Shown one piece after another: positions 9,471 through 21,106 of a stretch of 64,000 bases of DNA (position 1 is its first letter; the number at the start of each line of letters is the position of its first letter). Location: NCBI RefSeq assembly GCF_032302195.1, contig NZ_CP135275.1, forward strand, positions 806,001 through 870,000. Direction: 5' to 3'. The DNA comes from Paenibacillus sp. MMS20-IR301. GTDB lineage: Bacteria; Bacillota; Bacilli; Paenibacillales; Paenibacillaceae. The notes under the pieces were generated by a model. It searched no databases. It saw nothing but the letters and a program-made list of their open reading frames with translations, and was not told where the DNA came from. The position numbers were made by a program, and so were the translations under genes.

Positions 9471-10300
9471 TGCCGCGCACCTTGAAGAAAAGTCTGCCGC
9501 ATATCGCTTTGCTGGGGTATCTGGTGGTTGTGCTTTTTCCGTTTCTCTTTGTATTGTTCTCTTCTGTTAAAAAAGACAATAACGCCATTGCCCTGAATCC
9601 GTTCGGCATCCCGAAAAGCTTTGAATTCTCGAACTATGTAGAAGCCTGGGTGAATGCCAAGATCAGCACATACTTTTTTAACAGCTTATATATTTCTATC
9701 CTGTCGTCAGTGGTATCAATTCTGCTGGCCTCGATGTTTGCCTTTGCGGTTACACGGATGCGCCAGGGGCAATGGAACAAAATTCTCTTCTCGCTGGTCC
9801 TGATCGGTATGCTGATTCCGAACAATGCGCTGATGCTGCCGATCTACACGATTGTCCGCAAGCTGCACATCCTGAATACACACTGGGCATTAATCATTCC
9901 CTATATTGCCAATGCGATTCCGTTCACAATTATTATTCTGGCGGCGTTCATGCGCTCATTACCGAGTGAAATTGAAGAAGCGGCTGTCATGGATGGCTTG
10001 AAGGCTCCGGGTATCTTTGCTAGAATTATTGTACCTTTAACAGTTCCGGCTATGGTTACAGTCTTCATTGTTAATTTCCTGGGAAATTGGAACGAGTTCC
10101 TGCTGGCGAACTATTTTCTCTCCAATGACGAGCTGCGCACACTCCCGGTCGGGATGGTGCAATTCCGTGACCAATATCAGATGAACTACGCCCAAATGTC
10201 GGCGGGGATTGTCTATAGCGTGGTTCCGGTCATCATTATTTATGCTATTTTGCAGGAGAAGATTATAGAAGGCGTTACTGCAGGCAGCGTCAAAGGATAA
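9470..10300 (+). CDS. Sugar ABC transporter permease (MalG/UgpE type)
   Basis: This is the second membrane subunit of the same carbohydrate importer. The 276-residue product has an N-terminal hydrophobic anchor and about five further membrane segments. The EAA loop lies near residue 170 (context EIEEAAVMDGLKAPG). The ATG at 9470 overlaps the TGA of the preceding gene by one base. The histidine kinase gene starts 27 bases after its stop codon. Confidence 0.93.
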   Translation: MPRTLKKSLPHIALLGYLVVVLFPFLFVLFSSVKKDNNAIALNPFGIPKSFEFSNYVEAWVNAKISTYFFNSLYISILSSVVSILLASMFAFAVTRMRQGQWNKILFSLVLIGMLIPNNALMLPIYTIVRKLHILNTHWALIIPYIANAIPFTIIILAAFMRSLPSEIEEAAVMDGLKAPGIFARIIVPLTVPAMVTVFIVNFLGNWNEFLLANYFLSNDELRTLPVGMVQFRDQYQMNYAQMSAGIVYSVVPVIIIYAILQEKIIEGVTAGSVKG

Positions 10301-10327
10301 CCTTATTCATGTCAGGAGCATGGGCCG

Positions 10328-12181
10328 ATGAACTTGCGCTATAAATTATTTACGGCATTCCTAGGCCTGATTATCATTCCGTTATTCATCCTTGGCATGA
10401 TTATGTTCTTCGTCACTTATAATTCAATTGAGAAGAAGTACAGCCAGCAGTCCGAATATTCGCTTAAGGCGATCAGTTACAGTATTTCAAATGTGTTCAA
10501 GGATATGGACAATGTGACAGACAACGGAATTGCCACCTCGGTGTTTCATATGGCGCTCAGCGCAGATGATCCTTCGAAACAGGATTTGACCGATGCCGAG
10601 CAGCTCAGCCTGAATGCCAGCCAGCGCAATTTCCGTAGTCTGCTTTACAATCATCCGTCGATCAGCTACGCCTTTCTGTATAATTTTAATGGGAAAGGCA
10701 GCTCGGAGATCGTCTCGGTGTTCACTAAAGAAAATTTCCGTACACTCCCCTATGAAAAATTCAAGGGCAGTGATCTTTATCAGGAGGTTATGAAGCTTAA
10801 CGGGGTTCCAAAATGGCTGGCGCCGCATGAGTATCCCGAGCTGACGGGAACAGAGGCTGTATTTACACAGATCCGGCTGATTAAGGAGTTAAGTTTCTTT
10901 CAGAATATCGGGATTCTGGTCGTCCAGATCAAGAATTGGGAGTTCGAGTCGATTTTCCGCAATCTGAAGATCGGGGACAGCAACCAGAAGGTATCCTTCA
11001 TGCTAGTCAATGATGACGGGATGATTCTGCTTGACCCTGACCGCCAGCTGGACGGACAGGACTTCCGCTCTTTCACTACGAAGGATATTACCTTTAAGCC
11101 CGGCTTTCAAAGCTTCAGGACGCAATTTGATGGTGAAAAGAGTATTTTGTCCGTTTATCATCTGAAGGATTATCCGTGGAGCCTCGTTTCGGTCACCTCC
11201 TGGGGATCCTTATCCCATGAGGTTACGGTATTCGCCCGCTGGTTCGTCGTTGTAATGTTCCTGTGCCTGCTGGGTGCAGTCATCTTCAATCTCTTCTTCA
11301 TGAACCGGATAACCGGCGGAATCGCCGTGATTGTCCGCTTCATGCGCCGGGTAGAGGGCGGAGATCTGACCACCAGGGTCGAGGAGAAGGGTGACGATGA
11401 AATGACGCTGCTGGCCAGGGGCTTCAATGATTTGATGGACAAAATTAATTCCCTGTTCAACAGAGTCCACGAAGAGCAGCGGCGCAAAAATCAGGCCGAG
11501 ATGCGGGTGCTGCAGGCGCAGATCAAACCGCATTTTTTGTTCAATACGCTTGAATCGATCAATGTTCTGGCCGTTCAGAATGAAGGGCGCAAGGTGAGCG
11601 AGATGGTGTACCGGCTGGCCAGCATTCTGCGGATCAGCATTCAGGACAGGGATGAAATCACGCTGGAGGAAGAGGTTAAGCATCTGCGCAACTATCTCGA
11701 TATCCAGAAATTCCGTTTCGAGGACCTGTTTGATTATGAGCTGGATATTCCTGAAGAGCTGCTGGGCTGTGGGATTCTGAAGCTTACACTGCAGCCGCTG
11801 GTGGAGAACAGTATTCAGCATGGTTTTGAAGGCATCAGCTATAAAGGGCTTGTAAGCGTTAAGGTCTGGGAAGACCGGGGTAACCTGATTCTGCGGATTG
11901 AGGATAACGGAATCGGCATGACCTCGTCCCAGCTGTCGATGTTCCAGTATATGGTGAGCGAACCCGCAGAGCAGATGACGGAAGGCAAGCCGGAGCATGG
12001 CATCCATCTGGAGCGGCGGGGGCTGGGTGTCCGCAGCGTAGCAGACCGTATCCGGATAGAATACGGTGAGCGGTACGGGATTTTCATCTGCGCGAGTCCG
12101 GGAACCGGCACAATCATCCAGTGCATCATACCTAAATACGGCCAGGGGGAGGATCATTATGCTAAAAGTATTATTGGTTGA
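10328..12181 (+). CDS. Sensor histidine kinase, YesM/LytS type
   Basis: This membrane kinase probably senses sugar or the loaded binding protein and phosphorylates the response regulator that follows. The 617-residue product has one N-terminal membrane segment (about 10-35), an extracytoplasmic sensing region of about 260 residues, a second membrane segment near 300-325 and a HAMP linker. The His_kinase domain has the phospho-accepting histidine in KPHFLFNTLE near residue 401. A C-terminal HATPase domain carries an N-box (ENSIQHGF) and DNGIG. CAGGAG lies nine bases before the ATG. The 3' end overlaps the response regulator gene by 23 bases. The ligand is unknown. Confidence 0.93.
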   Translation: MNLRYKLFTAFLGLIIIPLFILGMIMFFVTYNSIEKKYSQQSEYSLKAISYSISNVFKDMDNVTDNGIATSVFHMALSADDPSKQDLTDAEQLSLNASQRNFRSLLYNHPSISYAFLYNFNGKGSSEIVSVFTKENFRTLPYEKFKGSDLYQEVMKLNGVPKWLAPHEYPELTGTEAVFTQIRLIKELSFFQNIGILVVQIKNWEFESIFRNLKIGDSNQKVSFMLVNDDGMILLDPDRQLDGQDFRSFTTKDITFKPGFQSFRTQFDGEKSILSVYHLKDYPWSLVSVTSWGSLSHEVTVFARWFVVVMFLCLLGAVIFNLFFMNRITGGIAVIVRFMRRVEGGDLTTRVEEKGDDEMTLLARGFNDLMDKINSLFNRVHEEQRRKNQAEMRVLQAQIKPHFLFNTLESINVLAVQNEGRKVSEMVYRLASILRISIQDRDEITLEEEVKHLRNYLDIQKFRFEDLFDYELDIPEELLGCGILKLTLQPLVENSIQHGFEGISYKGLVSVKVWEDRGNLILRIEDNGIGMTSSQLSMFQYMVSEPAEQMTEGKPEHGIHLERRGLGVRSVADRIRIEYGERYGIFICASPGTGTIIQCIIPKYGQGEDHYAKSIIG

Positions 12182-12956
12182 TGATGAGGCGCCTATCCTG
12201 AACAATCTGAATAAAGTACTGCCGTGGCAGGACATGGGAATGGAGGTTGCGGGGATGGCCCGCAGCGGAATGGAGGCTCTGCGGATAGCTGAAGCGGACG
12301 CGCCGGATCTGGTGCTCTGCGATATCCGCATGCCGGTAATGGATGGGCTTACCTTCATCGGCAGGCTGCGCGAGATGGGCCTGGAGAGCGAAGTGCTGCT
12401 GCTCAGCGGCTATCAGGAATTCGATTATGCCCGGGAAGCAATCCGCCTGGGTGTGAAGGAATATATCTGCAAGCCGATTCATTATGAGGAGCTGGGCAAT
12501 AAAGTCCGGGAGATCGGTGCACGAATTCGCAGTAAGCAGTATAAAGAGAAGTTGTACAACAGCATTCCGCTGTTCCAGGAGCTTCCGGCAGCAGAGGATA
12601 CCGCTAAAAAAACACCGGACCAGCTGATGAATCTGGCTGCGCAGTATATTACGGAGCGGCTGAATTATGATCTGGGGATTGAAGAGGTAGCGCAGAAAAT
12701 CGGTATCAGCAGCAGCTATTTCTGTCTGCTCTTCAAAAACCGCTTCGGGGTGACCTTTGTGGAATATGTAACGCAGCAGCGGATTGAAGCTGCCAAATTT
12801 ATGCTGGCCAGCAGCGACAAAAGCATTACCGCCATCAGCTCCGGGGTAGGCTATCAGGAACGGCGCTATTTCACCAAGGTGTTCCAGAAGCAGACGGGCA
12901 TGTCTCCCAAGGAATATCGTGACAAGCATAAGACAGCAGAAGCCGGGCAGCATTAA
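12159..12956 (+). CDS. Response regulator with AraC-type DNA-binding domain (YesN type)
   Basis: This is the cytoplasmic partner of the upstream kinase and the likely activator of the ABC operon. It has a receiver domain (acidic pair DDE near residues 7-9, phospho-accepting aspartate in LCDIRMP near 54) and a C-terminal AraC/XylS double helix-turn-helix (about 160-260, ending in the typical TGMSPKEYR). At 265 residues it is shorter than many YesN proteins, which have a larger linker. The ATG at 12159 follows GGGGGAGG and replaces a longer open frame that begins inside the kinase gene. A terminator follows. Confidence 0.92.
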   Translation: MLKVLLVDDEAPILNNLNKVLPWQDMGMEVAGMARSGMEALRIAEADAPDLVLCDIRMPVMDGLTFIGRLREMGLESEVLLLSGYQEFDYAREAIRLGVKEYICKPIHYEELGNKVREIGARIRSKQYKEKLYNSIPLFQELPAAEDTAKKTPDQLMNLAAQYITERLNYDLGIEEVAQKIGISSSYFCLLFKNRFGVTFVEYVTQQRIEAAKFMLASSDKSITAISSGVGYQERRYFTKVFQKQTGMSPKEYRDKHKTAEAGQH

Positions 12957-13001
12957 TGTTGTTCGCAGCAAGGAAGGCAGAACAATAGTAAATGCAGGCA
13001 C

Positions 13002-13033
13002 ACGATTGTTCCGAATGGGGCAATCGTTTTTTT
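13002..13033 (+). terminator. Terminator of the sugar ABC/two-component operon
   Basis: The stem ACGATTG / CAATCGT is extended by TTCC against GGGG and followed by seven T. The next 230 bases contain no gene; a short hairpin (CCGTCCT / AGGGCGG, near 13162-13180) precedes the following coding region. Confidence 0.75.
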
Positions 13034-13264
13034 GTTGAAGAAATGGACGAACTATGGTAAAAAATAGATATTAATAGATCTTTCTTTACACTTTGTGAAA
13101 CTTTTCGGTTTAGCCTGCGTCTAATACTATGGTTTGTAAAACGAACGTGGCAAAATATTCAGCCGTCCTGAAGAGGGCGGTTGCGTTTTTGCGGGGACTA
13201 TAAGAAGTAGAAACAGACAAATACTTCTTATCACACAATAAATGGGAGCAGAAGGAGTCGTACA

Positions 13265-15538
13265 ATGAATTTGAAAAAACTGATTTTAGTGACAGCGCTT
13301 GCTGTGACACAAACTGCAGCAGCCGTTCCGGCGATTGCAGCACCTGCCGGTGCACAGGTGGCAACAGATACTGTTGCCGCAGCAGTCAACAACACACAGG
13401 CAGAAGCGGCTCAGCCTGAGCCTACAGATCCGCTGCCGCCGCTAACCAGCCAGACCCCTGCAGGGACAACACTGGCAACACCTACGCCGACACCTGCACC
13501 AGCGGCTACACCGGTTCCGGCAGCAACAGATGCAGCAGTACCTGCAGTTACGCCTGTACCAACAGATGCGGCAATACCGTCAGTTACTCCTGACCCTGCT
13601 TCAGCCCAGACCATCACGACGCAATCCCTGCCTTCATCCGGCCAGTCTGTGAATGCAACCGGTGCAGGCCAGCTCATTCTGATGATGAACAGCAACAAAA
13701 TGTTCCGGAATGGAGTTCCGTATACGGCTAATCAGCCGATGGCAGTCAAGAACGGTGTCTCTTATGTATCCATCCGGGCCATGGTGGAAATGGTGGGTGT
13801 AAGTTACACTTACGATGCCAAGACCAAAGAAGTTATTGTGACCAAGGGCGGCAGCATTATGCGCTTTAAGACTGACAGTAAGATCTATACCGTTAACGGA
13901 AGCCCGGTTACAATGAAAGGCCCTGCCTACCAGTTCAAAGGCACCTTCATGGTTCCGTTAACCTCCATTACGTATGCACTGAGCATTCCTTACACGGTGG
14001 ACAATGTGCAGAAGCGTGTAATTCTGTCGTTGAACACCAAGCCAACGGCATCCTTCTCGGTCCAGCCGACTGAAATCTATGCCGGTCAAACGGTGGTAAA
14101 CTATGTGACCAGCAGCTCTTCTCCAAACGGCACTGCCATTGTGGATGAAATCTGGGGCGGCAACAAGCTCGACATGTACGACCAGCCGGGATTCTACACC
14201 GTTACTTATGCAGTACGCGATGCCAATGGTCTCGTAAGTGATACGGTCTCCAAAACGATTCAAGTCCTGCAGCCCAACCAGCCGCCTGTAGCACAGTTTA
14301 CAACGGACAAAGATGAATATAAGATGGGTGAGCCGGTAGTGCTTACAGATACCAGCTATGACCCTGAATATGAAGAGCTGACAGCCACCTGGAGCAACCG
14401 TGCGCTTGCCTACTTCAACCCGGGTCCTACGTCGATTCAGCTGACTGTTACCGATAAGCACGGACTCAGCAGCACGTTCGAGAAGACCATTAACATTACA
14501 AGCGAAACGCTATATACCCAGGATGAAGTTGCGAAGCTGTTTACCGTTCCGGGGGATGTCCTCACCTTCGACGGAGGCTTGATTCCTGGACTGCCTAACC
14601 TGAACTACAATCTTTCGTCAGATAGCTACACGCTGATCCGCAGTAACAGCCCCGAAACCGTGAATACGGAAGGTGTACTGTACCGCGAAACGGCTTTCGG
14701 TAAAACACGCTTCCTTGTGCACCATATGAACAATATGAGCACACGGCAGAAGCTGTATGTTATTGCGACGAACAATGGTATATATCCTGCAACAATTACG
14801 ACCGATTATGTAGGGATTGCCGGTCCGGTTACATCTCCGGAATACACAGGCAGAATTTCAATTCAGAAATACTACCAGTCCATGATTACAGGTCTGAGTA
14901 AAACCTCAATCATCCTGCAGCCGGGCCAGAGTATTCCGATTATGACGGATTTGAACAAAATTGCCATGAAGCCGAAGGAAGTTCTCTCGCTTAGTGCGGA
15001 CCTGACCAGCGACTATCCTATTCAATACAATGTAGTGATGGTTGAAGAAACTAAAGATCCGGTAGCGCTGCTGCCGACACTGCCAGTTCTTGACCGTGAC
15101 GGTGTGCACAACCGGGGAACTTACCCGGATTCAACCCGCATTATCAATGTGACCGATGTAGTCGGAACAACACAATCCAAACTGATCCTCGGGGACAATA
15201 GAAACGACCTCAATCTGGTCGGTATTGATCCGATGACGGGAACAGAGGCATCCAATTCCGGCAACTTCGGAGTGCTTTACAAAATTGTCCTTGACCGCGT
15301 TGCTGCGAACACGCTGATTACCTTCAATCCGCGCGGAGGCAATTATCTCGGGTCTGTTCTAGTGAACGGAACGATTGTTAACCTGCCGAATAAGGGCAGC
15401 CTGTCCAGCTCGGATATGAATGCTGTCGTCTTCCGTACCGGTGAATATGAAGGTCCGGTTGAGATCACCTTCTCGGTAGCTTCCGGCAGTAATCTGCCTG
15501 TAAACTTTGTCTTCACGCCGCTTCCGGCGAAGAAATAA
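13265..15538 (+). CDS. Secreted stalk-domain protein with PKD-like repeats
   Basis: The function is not recognised. The 757-residue product has a signal peptide (about 1-26). A Pro/Ala/Thr-rich linker covers about 40-125 and is rich in PTP/PAP steps. A copper-amine-oxidase N-terminal-like 'stalk' domain covers about 135-255; this is a structural, cell-wall-associated domain common in Paenibacillus with no oxidase activity implied. Two PKD-like immunoglobulin folds follow (about 262-420, with PPVAQF and TDTSYDPE). The C-terminal 330 residues are beta-rich and unassigned. There is no LPXTG sorting motif and no visible catalytic motif. It is likely a secreted or wall-bound protein, monocistronic, with a terminator right after it. 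Confidence 0.8.
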   Translation: MNLKKLILVTALAVTQTAAAVPAIAAPAGAQVATDTVAAAVNNTQAEAAQPEPTDPLPPLTSQTPAGTTLATPTPTPAPAATPVPAATDAAVPAVTPVPTDAAIPSVTPDPASAQTITTQSLPSSGQSVNATGAGQLILMMNSNKMFRNGVPYTANQPMAVKNGVSYVSIRAMVEMVGVSYTYDAKTKEVIVTKGGSIMRFKTDSKIYTVNGSPVTMKGPAYQFKGTFMVPLTSITYALSIPYTVDNVQKRVILSLNTKPTASFSVQPTEIYAGQTVVNYVTSSSSPNGTAIVDEIWGGNKLDMYDQPGFYTVTYAVRDANGLVSDTVSKTIQVLQPNQPPVAQFTTDKDEYKMGEPVVLTDTSYDPEYEELTATWSNRALAYFNPGPTSIQLTVTDKHGLSSTFEKTINITSETLYTQDEVAKLFTVPGDVLTFDGGLIPGLPNLNYNLSSDSYTLIRSNSPETVNTEGVLYRETAFGKTRFLVHHMNNMSTRQKLYVIATNNGIYPATITTDYVGIAGPVTSPEYTGRISIQKYYQSMITGLSKTSIILQPGQSIPIMTDLNKIAMKPKEVLSLSADLTSDYPIQYNVVMVEETKDPVALLPTLPVLDRDGVHNRGTYPDSTRIINVTDVVGTTQSKLILGDNRNDLNLVGIDPMTGTEASNSGNFGVLYKIVLDRVAANTLITFNPRGGNYLGSVLVNGTIVNLPNKGSLSSSDMNAVVFRTGEYEGPVEITFSVASGSNLPVNFVFTPLPAKK

Positions 15539-15553
15539 AGGCATCTTAGCAAC

Positions 15554-15583
15554 AGCCGTTCCTCAGGGAGCGGCTTTTTTTTT
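15554..15583 (+). terminator. Terminator after the stalk-domain gene
   Basis: The stem AGCCGTTCC / GGGAGCGGCT includes one wobble pair and a 3-4 base loop. It is followed by eight or more T. Confidence 0.8.
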
Positions 15584-15687
15584 GGCATAATAGGGCGCTG
15601 CAGGCACGCTTCATTGACGGGGCAGTGCTTTTCGGGCATTATTAAGGGAGTGATATTCAATCGAATTATGTTATGGGAGATGGGCAA

Positions 15688-16149
15688 ATGCTGTCGACAG
15701 ATCAAATACTGGAAGCTATGTCGGGGCAGGGGCTGCGGATTACCGATCAGCGCAAGACGCTTGCCAGATTATTTGGCGAGAATACGGGATATTTGTCGGC
15801 GAAGGATGTATATGAGCATATGGGCCGCAAATACAGCGGGCTCAGCTTTGATACAGTTTACCGCAACCTGCGTGTTATGGAGGAGCTCGGTGTGCTTGAG
15901 CAGGTGGTCTTTGAAGAGGGTGTCAAATTCAAAGCAAGCTGCAGCCAGGATCATCATCATCACCATATGATTTGCCTGCAGTGCATGAAGACTTACCCGA
16001 TTCATTTCTGCCCGATGAACTTAACGGATACGCCGGACCAGTTCCGGGTGGTCAAGCATAAATTTGAGGTATTCGGGTACTGCAAGGACTGTGAACAGAC
16101 CCGCGAGGAAGAAGCGGCGGCTGCCTCACACGGCAAGGAAGGCCGCTGA
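15688..16149 (+). CDS. zur: Zinc uptake regulator Zur (Fur family)
   Basis: Zur is a zinc-sensing dimeric repressor of zinc uptake genes. The 153-residue product has a winged-helix DNA-binding domain with the family motif [11 protein letters not shown] (about residues 50-60). A His cluster (DHHHHHMIC) follows, with CxxC pairs CLQC and CKDC for structural zinc. The match to Bacillus Zur is closer than to Fur or PerR around SFDTVYRNL and CPM. I choose the ATG at 15688 because GGGAGATGGG lies just before it; an in-frame ATG at 15673 overlaps that site. The znu genes begin 3 kb downstream and carry Zur-like operators, which supports the assignment. yidD follows after two bases. Confidence 0.88.
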   Translation: MLSTDQILEAMSGQGLRITDQRKTLARLFGENTGYLSAKDVYEHMGRKYSGLSFDTVYRNLRVMEELGVLEQVVFEEGVKFKASCSQDHHHHHMICLQCMKTYPIHFCPMNLTDTPDQFRVVKHKFEVFGYCKDCEQTREEEAAAASHGKEGR

Positions 16150-16151
16150 TT

Positions 16152-16415
16152 ATGGCCGGTTTACGCAGAACAGTACAAGCGCCAATCCGGGTGTACCGAC
16201 GGTTTATTTCACCGCTGAAGCCGGCCACCTGCCGCTTCTATCCAACCTGTTCAGCTTATGCTCTGGAAGCGATCGAGGTTCACGGGGCGCTGAAGGGCTC
16301 ATGGCTGGCTGCCCGGCGGATTGCCCGGTGTCACCCGTTCCATCCGGGCGGACTTGACCCGGTGCCGCCGCCTAAAGCCCGTGATACAGGGGATGAGCCG
16401 GCGCATACAACTTGA
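16152..16415 (+). CDS. yidD: Membrane protein insertion efficiency factor YidD
   Basis: YidD is a small inner-leaflet protein that assists YidC/Oxa1-dependent membrane protein insertion. The 87-residue product contains the family signature with conserved cysteines ([13 protein letters not shown] near 26-38) and the C-terminal CHPFHPGG near 63-70. It starts two bases after the zur stop codon, so the two genes are likely co-transcribed. Its stop codon overlaps the -35 hexamer of the metG promoter. Confidence 0.93.
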   Translation: MAGLRRTVQAPIRVYRRFISPLKPATCRFYPTCSAYALEAIEVHGALKGSWLAARRIARCHPFHPGGLDPVPPPKARDTGDEPAHTT

Positions 16416-16440
16416 CAGGTGCGGCTGTGATGGGTATATT
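16412..16440 (+). promoter_or_regulatory. Sigma-A promoter of the metG T-box transcript
   Basis: A perfect -35 TTGACA (16412-16417) and a -10 TATATT (16435-16440) are separated by exactly 17 bases. Transcription would begin near 16447, about 500 bases before metG, just ahead of the T-box leader. Confidence 0.8.
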
Positions 16441-16446
16441 TTGAAT

Positions 16447-16730
16447 AATAAGTGTAATTCCGAGGAACGGATAAGTAAATGTGGACAACCATTACAGAGA
16501 GCCGGGAACTGCTGTGAGCCGGTATGGGACGCCAGATTGAATATGGTCCGGGAGGAACTGTGTTCGAGCGGAAGCCGGAGATAGCGGCAGATGTAAGAGT
16601 ACAGCGTGTTCCAGCGTTAATGGACAGTTCCGCAAGGGACTGGCGAAGCCTGTGCTCTGTGAGGAGCCGGGGAACTTTGGGTGGTATCGCGTGAGTTTAC
16701 TCTCGCCCCATATAGGGGCGGGAGTTTTTT
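16447..16730 (+). promoter_or_regulatory. T-box riboswitch leader controlling metG (methionyl-tRNA)
   Basis: The T-box core TTGGGTGGTATCGCG (16677-16691) is followed by a terminator stem ACTCTCGCCCC / GGGGCGGGAGT (16699-16725) and six T. Near the 5' end, AGAGAGCCGGG (16497-16507) resembles the start of Stem I. The triplet ATG at 16543-16545, in context GAATATGGT, is the likely specifier codon and would read uncharged initiator/elongator tRNA-Met, matching the downstream metG. A Tyr reading (TAT) one base earlier is disfavoured by that gene. Uncharged tRNA-Met is expected to stabilise the antiterminator. Confidence 0.88.
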
Positions 16731-16742
16731 GCAATTTCAAGA

Positions 16743-18987
<2,245 letters not shown>

Positions 18988-19018
18988 GCTGAGTCAAACA
19001 GCTTGAACAAATAGCAGA

Positions 19019-19060
19019 ACAGACCAACCCCGTATGCTTAGGCAGCGGGGTTTGCTCTGT
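19019..19060 (+). terminator. Probable terminator after metG
   Basis: The inner stem AACCCCG / CGGGGTT and the outer stem ACAGA / TCTGT are separated by small bulges. The T-tract is short, so confidence is moderate. Confidence 0.5.
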
Positions 19061-19089
19061 CCGGGCGGGAGCAGACGCAAAGATCAGAG

Positions 19090-19139
19090 TTGACTTATCG
19101 TAACGATTACTATTATAATTCTCATAGTAAATTTTACGA
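19090..19139 (+). promoter_or_regulatory. znuA promoter with two Zur-box-like palindromes
   Basis: The -35 TTGACT (19090-19095) and the perfect -10 TATAAT (19114-19119) are 18 bases apart. TCGTAACGATTACTA (19098-19112) fills the spacer and fits the Zur pattern GTAA-N3-TTAC. A second palindrome, TAGTAAATTTTACGA (19125-19139), lies over the start-site region. Zur binding to either would block RNA polymerase. Confidence 0.75.
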
Positions 19140-19160
19140 TTTAAGGAGCCGATAGAGAAT

Positions 19161-20141
19161 ATGTTTCAGAACCGTATGAATAAAGGGCTGCTGCTTGCAG
19201 CTGCCATGATAATGCTGCTGATGCTTACGGCATGCGGACCGAAGAGCAGCGGAAGTATTGTAGAGGACAAGGTTAATGTTATTACTACTTTTTATCCGAT
19301 ATATGAATTCACCAGTGAAATCGGCGGGGAAGATATCAACGCAATTAATCTGCTTCCGGTTGGCGTAGAGCCCCATGACTGGACGCCGCGCAGCCAGGAC
19401 ATCGTCAATACATCCAAAGCGCAGCTGTTCCTCTATAATGGCGCCGGACTGGAAGGCTGGGTTCCTAATTTCCTGAAGAGCCTCGACAGTGACAGCAAAG
19501 TGAAGTCGGTGGAAGTCAGCCATGGGGTTGATTTGATTATGACGGACGAAGAGGACGGGCATAATCATGGCGGTGAAGACGAACATGCCCATGAAGACGA
19601 AGCGGCAGCCGACAGTCTGCATACAGATCCCCATACCTGGGTAAGCCCGAAATCGGCGCTCGTGATGGCGAAGAATATTAAGGAAAGCCTGCAGTCTGTT
19701 GATCCTGAGCATTCAGCTGGCTATGAAGAGCGTTACCAGAAGCTTGCTGACCGTCTGACAGAGCTGGACAGCAAGTTTACCGCAGAACTGGGCAAGCTGC
19801 CTAATAAGGAGATTGTCGTGTCTCATCAGGCTTTCTCTTATCTGGCGCGTGATTATGGCTTGTCCCAGCATGCGATTATGGGCTTATCCCCGGATGCCGA
19901 GCCGCGCGGGCAGGATCTGCTCGACCTGGCGGCACTAGTGAAGGAAGAGAAGATCCGGTATATATTCTTCGAGGAGCTCGTATCGGATAAGCTGGCCAAA
20001 ACCTTAGCCGGTGAAGCCGGTGTGGAGACGATGGTCCTGAATCCTGTAGAGGGGCTGACCGAAGCCCAGGAGAAGAACGGGGACAATTATTTCACGCTGA
20101 TGGAGAAAAATTTGCAAAATCTGATTCTGGCCTTACAATAA
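19161..20141 (+). CDS. znuA: Zinc ABC transporter substrate-binding lipoprotein (ZnuA/AdcA)
   Basis: ZnuA is the extracellular zinc receptor of a cluster A-I ABC importer. The 326-residue product has a lipoprotein signal (lipobox MLTACGP, cysteine near 22). A His/Asp/Glu-rich loop lies at about 133-155 (DGHNHGGEDEHAHEDE), typical of zinc rather than manganese receptors. Conserved metal ligands are near HDWTP, DPHTW and SHQAF. It is preceded by a promoter overlapped by Zur-like boxes. znuC follows, while the permease gene is displaced by about 2.2 kb of repeat and IS sequence. Confidence 0.93.
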   Translation: MFQNRMNKGLLLAAAMIMLLMLTACGPKSSGSIVEDKVNVITTFYPIYEFTSEIGGEDINAINLLPVGVEPHDWTPRSQDIVNTSKAQLFLYNGAGLEGWVPNFLKSLDSDSKVKSVEVSHGVDLIMTDEEDGHNHGGEDEHAHEDEAAADSLHTDPHTWVSPKSALVMAKNIKESLQSVDPEHSAGYEERYQKLADRLTELDSKFTAELGKLPNKEIVVSHQAFSYLARDYGLSQHAIMGLSPDAEPRGQDLLDLAALVKEEKIRYIFFEELVSDKLAKTLAGEAGVETMVLNPVEGLTEAQEKNGDNYFTLMEKNLQNLILALQ

Positions 20142-20174
20142 AAAGGAAAGTATAAGTGAAAGGCGGTACTTCAC

Positions 20175-20924
20175 ATGCAACCGGTATCCCTGGACTGCCA
20201 TCAGCATATGATCGAAATACAGGATTTGTCCTTCTCTTACGGAGAGCAGAAGGTTATATCCAATCTGAATTACACGGTAAAAGAACGTGATTTCCTTGGC
20301 ATCATCGGCTCGAATGGCGCCGGCAAGACCACGCTGCTGAAGATGATTGTCGGTCTGCTGCCTGCTTCAAGCGGCGAGATCAGACTATTCGGCCAGCCGG
20401 TCCGGAAATTCAAGGACTGGGAACGGATCGGCTATGTTCCGCAGAAAAATGCCTTCAACCCCCTGTTCCCGGCCACTGTGCGTGAAGTGGTGCTGTCGGG
20501 CCTGTATAACAACAAGAACCTGATCCGCCGCGTGTCGAAGGCCCAGCACCAGAAGTGTGAGGATGCGCTTGAGGTCATGCGGATTCAGGATATTGCGGAG
20601 AAAAGAGTCGGCCAGCTGTCCGGCGGCCAGCAGCAGCGTGTTTTCCTGGCCCGCGCCTTGATCAACCATCCGGATCTGCTGATTCTGGATGAGCCTACTG
20701 TCGGTATCGACGCCGAGACCCAGGCCGGATTCTTCGACCTGATTATGCATATGCACGCCCACCACCACATGACCTTCCTGATGGTCTCGCATGATATTGA
20801 TATGATCAAAAACTACCTGGGCAGCGAGCCGGTTCAAAAGAACGGCAAGATCAATTTCTACTGCCGCCACTCTCACGAGGCTCAGGATTGCGTTGCTGAG
20901 GATCTGCAGCACACGCTCTCTTAA
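20175..20924 (+). CDS. znuC: Zinc ABC transporter ATP-binding protein
   Basis: ZnuC is the ATPase that powers zinc import with ZnuA and ZnuB. The 249-residue product shows Walker A GSNGAGKTT (near 50), the ABC signature LSGGQQQR (near 150), Walker B LLILDEP (near 170) and the switch histidine in MVSHD (near 204). A second possible start at 20208 would give a shorter N-terminus, but AAAGGCGG is well placed for the ATG at 20175. It lies 33 bases after znuA. The usual next gene, the permease, is 2.2 kb away beyond an insertion. Confidence 0.93.
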   Translation: MQPVSLDCHQHMIEIQDLSFSYGEQKVISNLNYTVKERDFLGIIGSNGAGKTTLLKMIVGLLPASSGEIRLFGQPVRKFKDWERIGYVPQKNAFNPLFPATVREVVLSGLYNNKNLIRRVSKAQHQKCEDALEVMRIQDIAEKRVGQLSGGQQQRVFLARALINHPDLLILDEPTVGIDAETQAGFFDLIMHMHAHHHMTFLMVSHDIDMIKNYLGSEPVQKNGKINFYCRHSHEAQDCVAEDLQHTLS

Positions 20925-21106
20925 ACTAACTAATCTTTAGTCTTTAAAAGCCGGTTTGCGCTCAGCCATACTGCCTCCGTTGGCCTGGACGTTCAACCTC
21001 TTAGTTCTTTTTGTTGTGATTTCGCTCTTGTCATTGCTCTTGCACTAACTCGCTTGCTTTTACATTCTTGTTTTTTGCTCTTTTGCTTTGGATGTTCAGC
21101 CGCGTG

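Noticed and set aside
13159..13215. Fifth copy of the composite repeat before the stalk-protein gene
   Set aside because: It shares only a CCGTCCT / AGGGCGG hairpin. The flanking arms and order do not match, so I treat it as an unrelated hairpin.
15950..15966. His-rich CATCATCATCAC run as an engineered tag or repeat
   Set aside because: It encodes the natural His cluster of Zur, a known metal-binding feature of the family.
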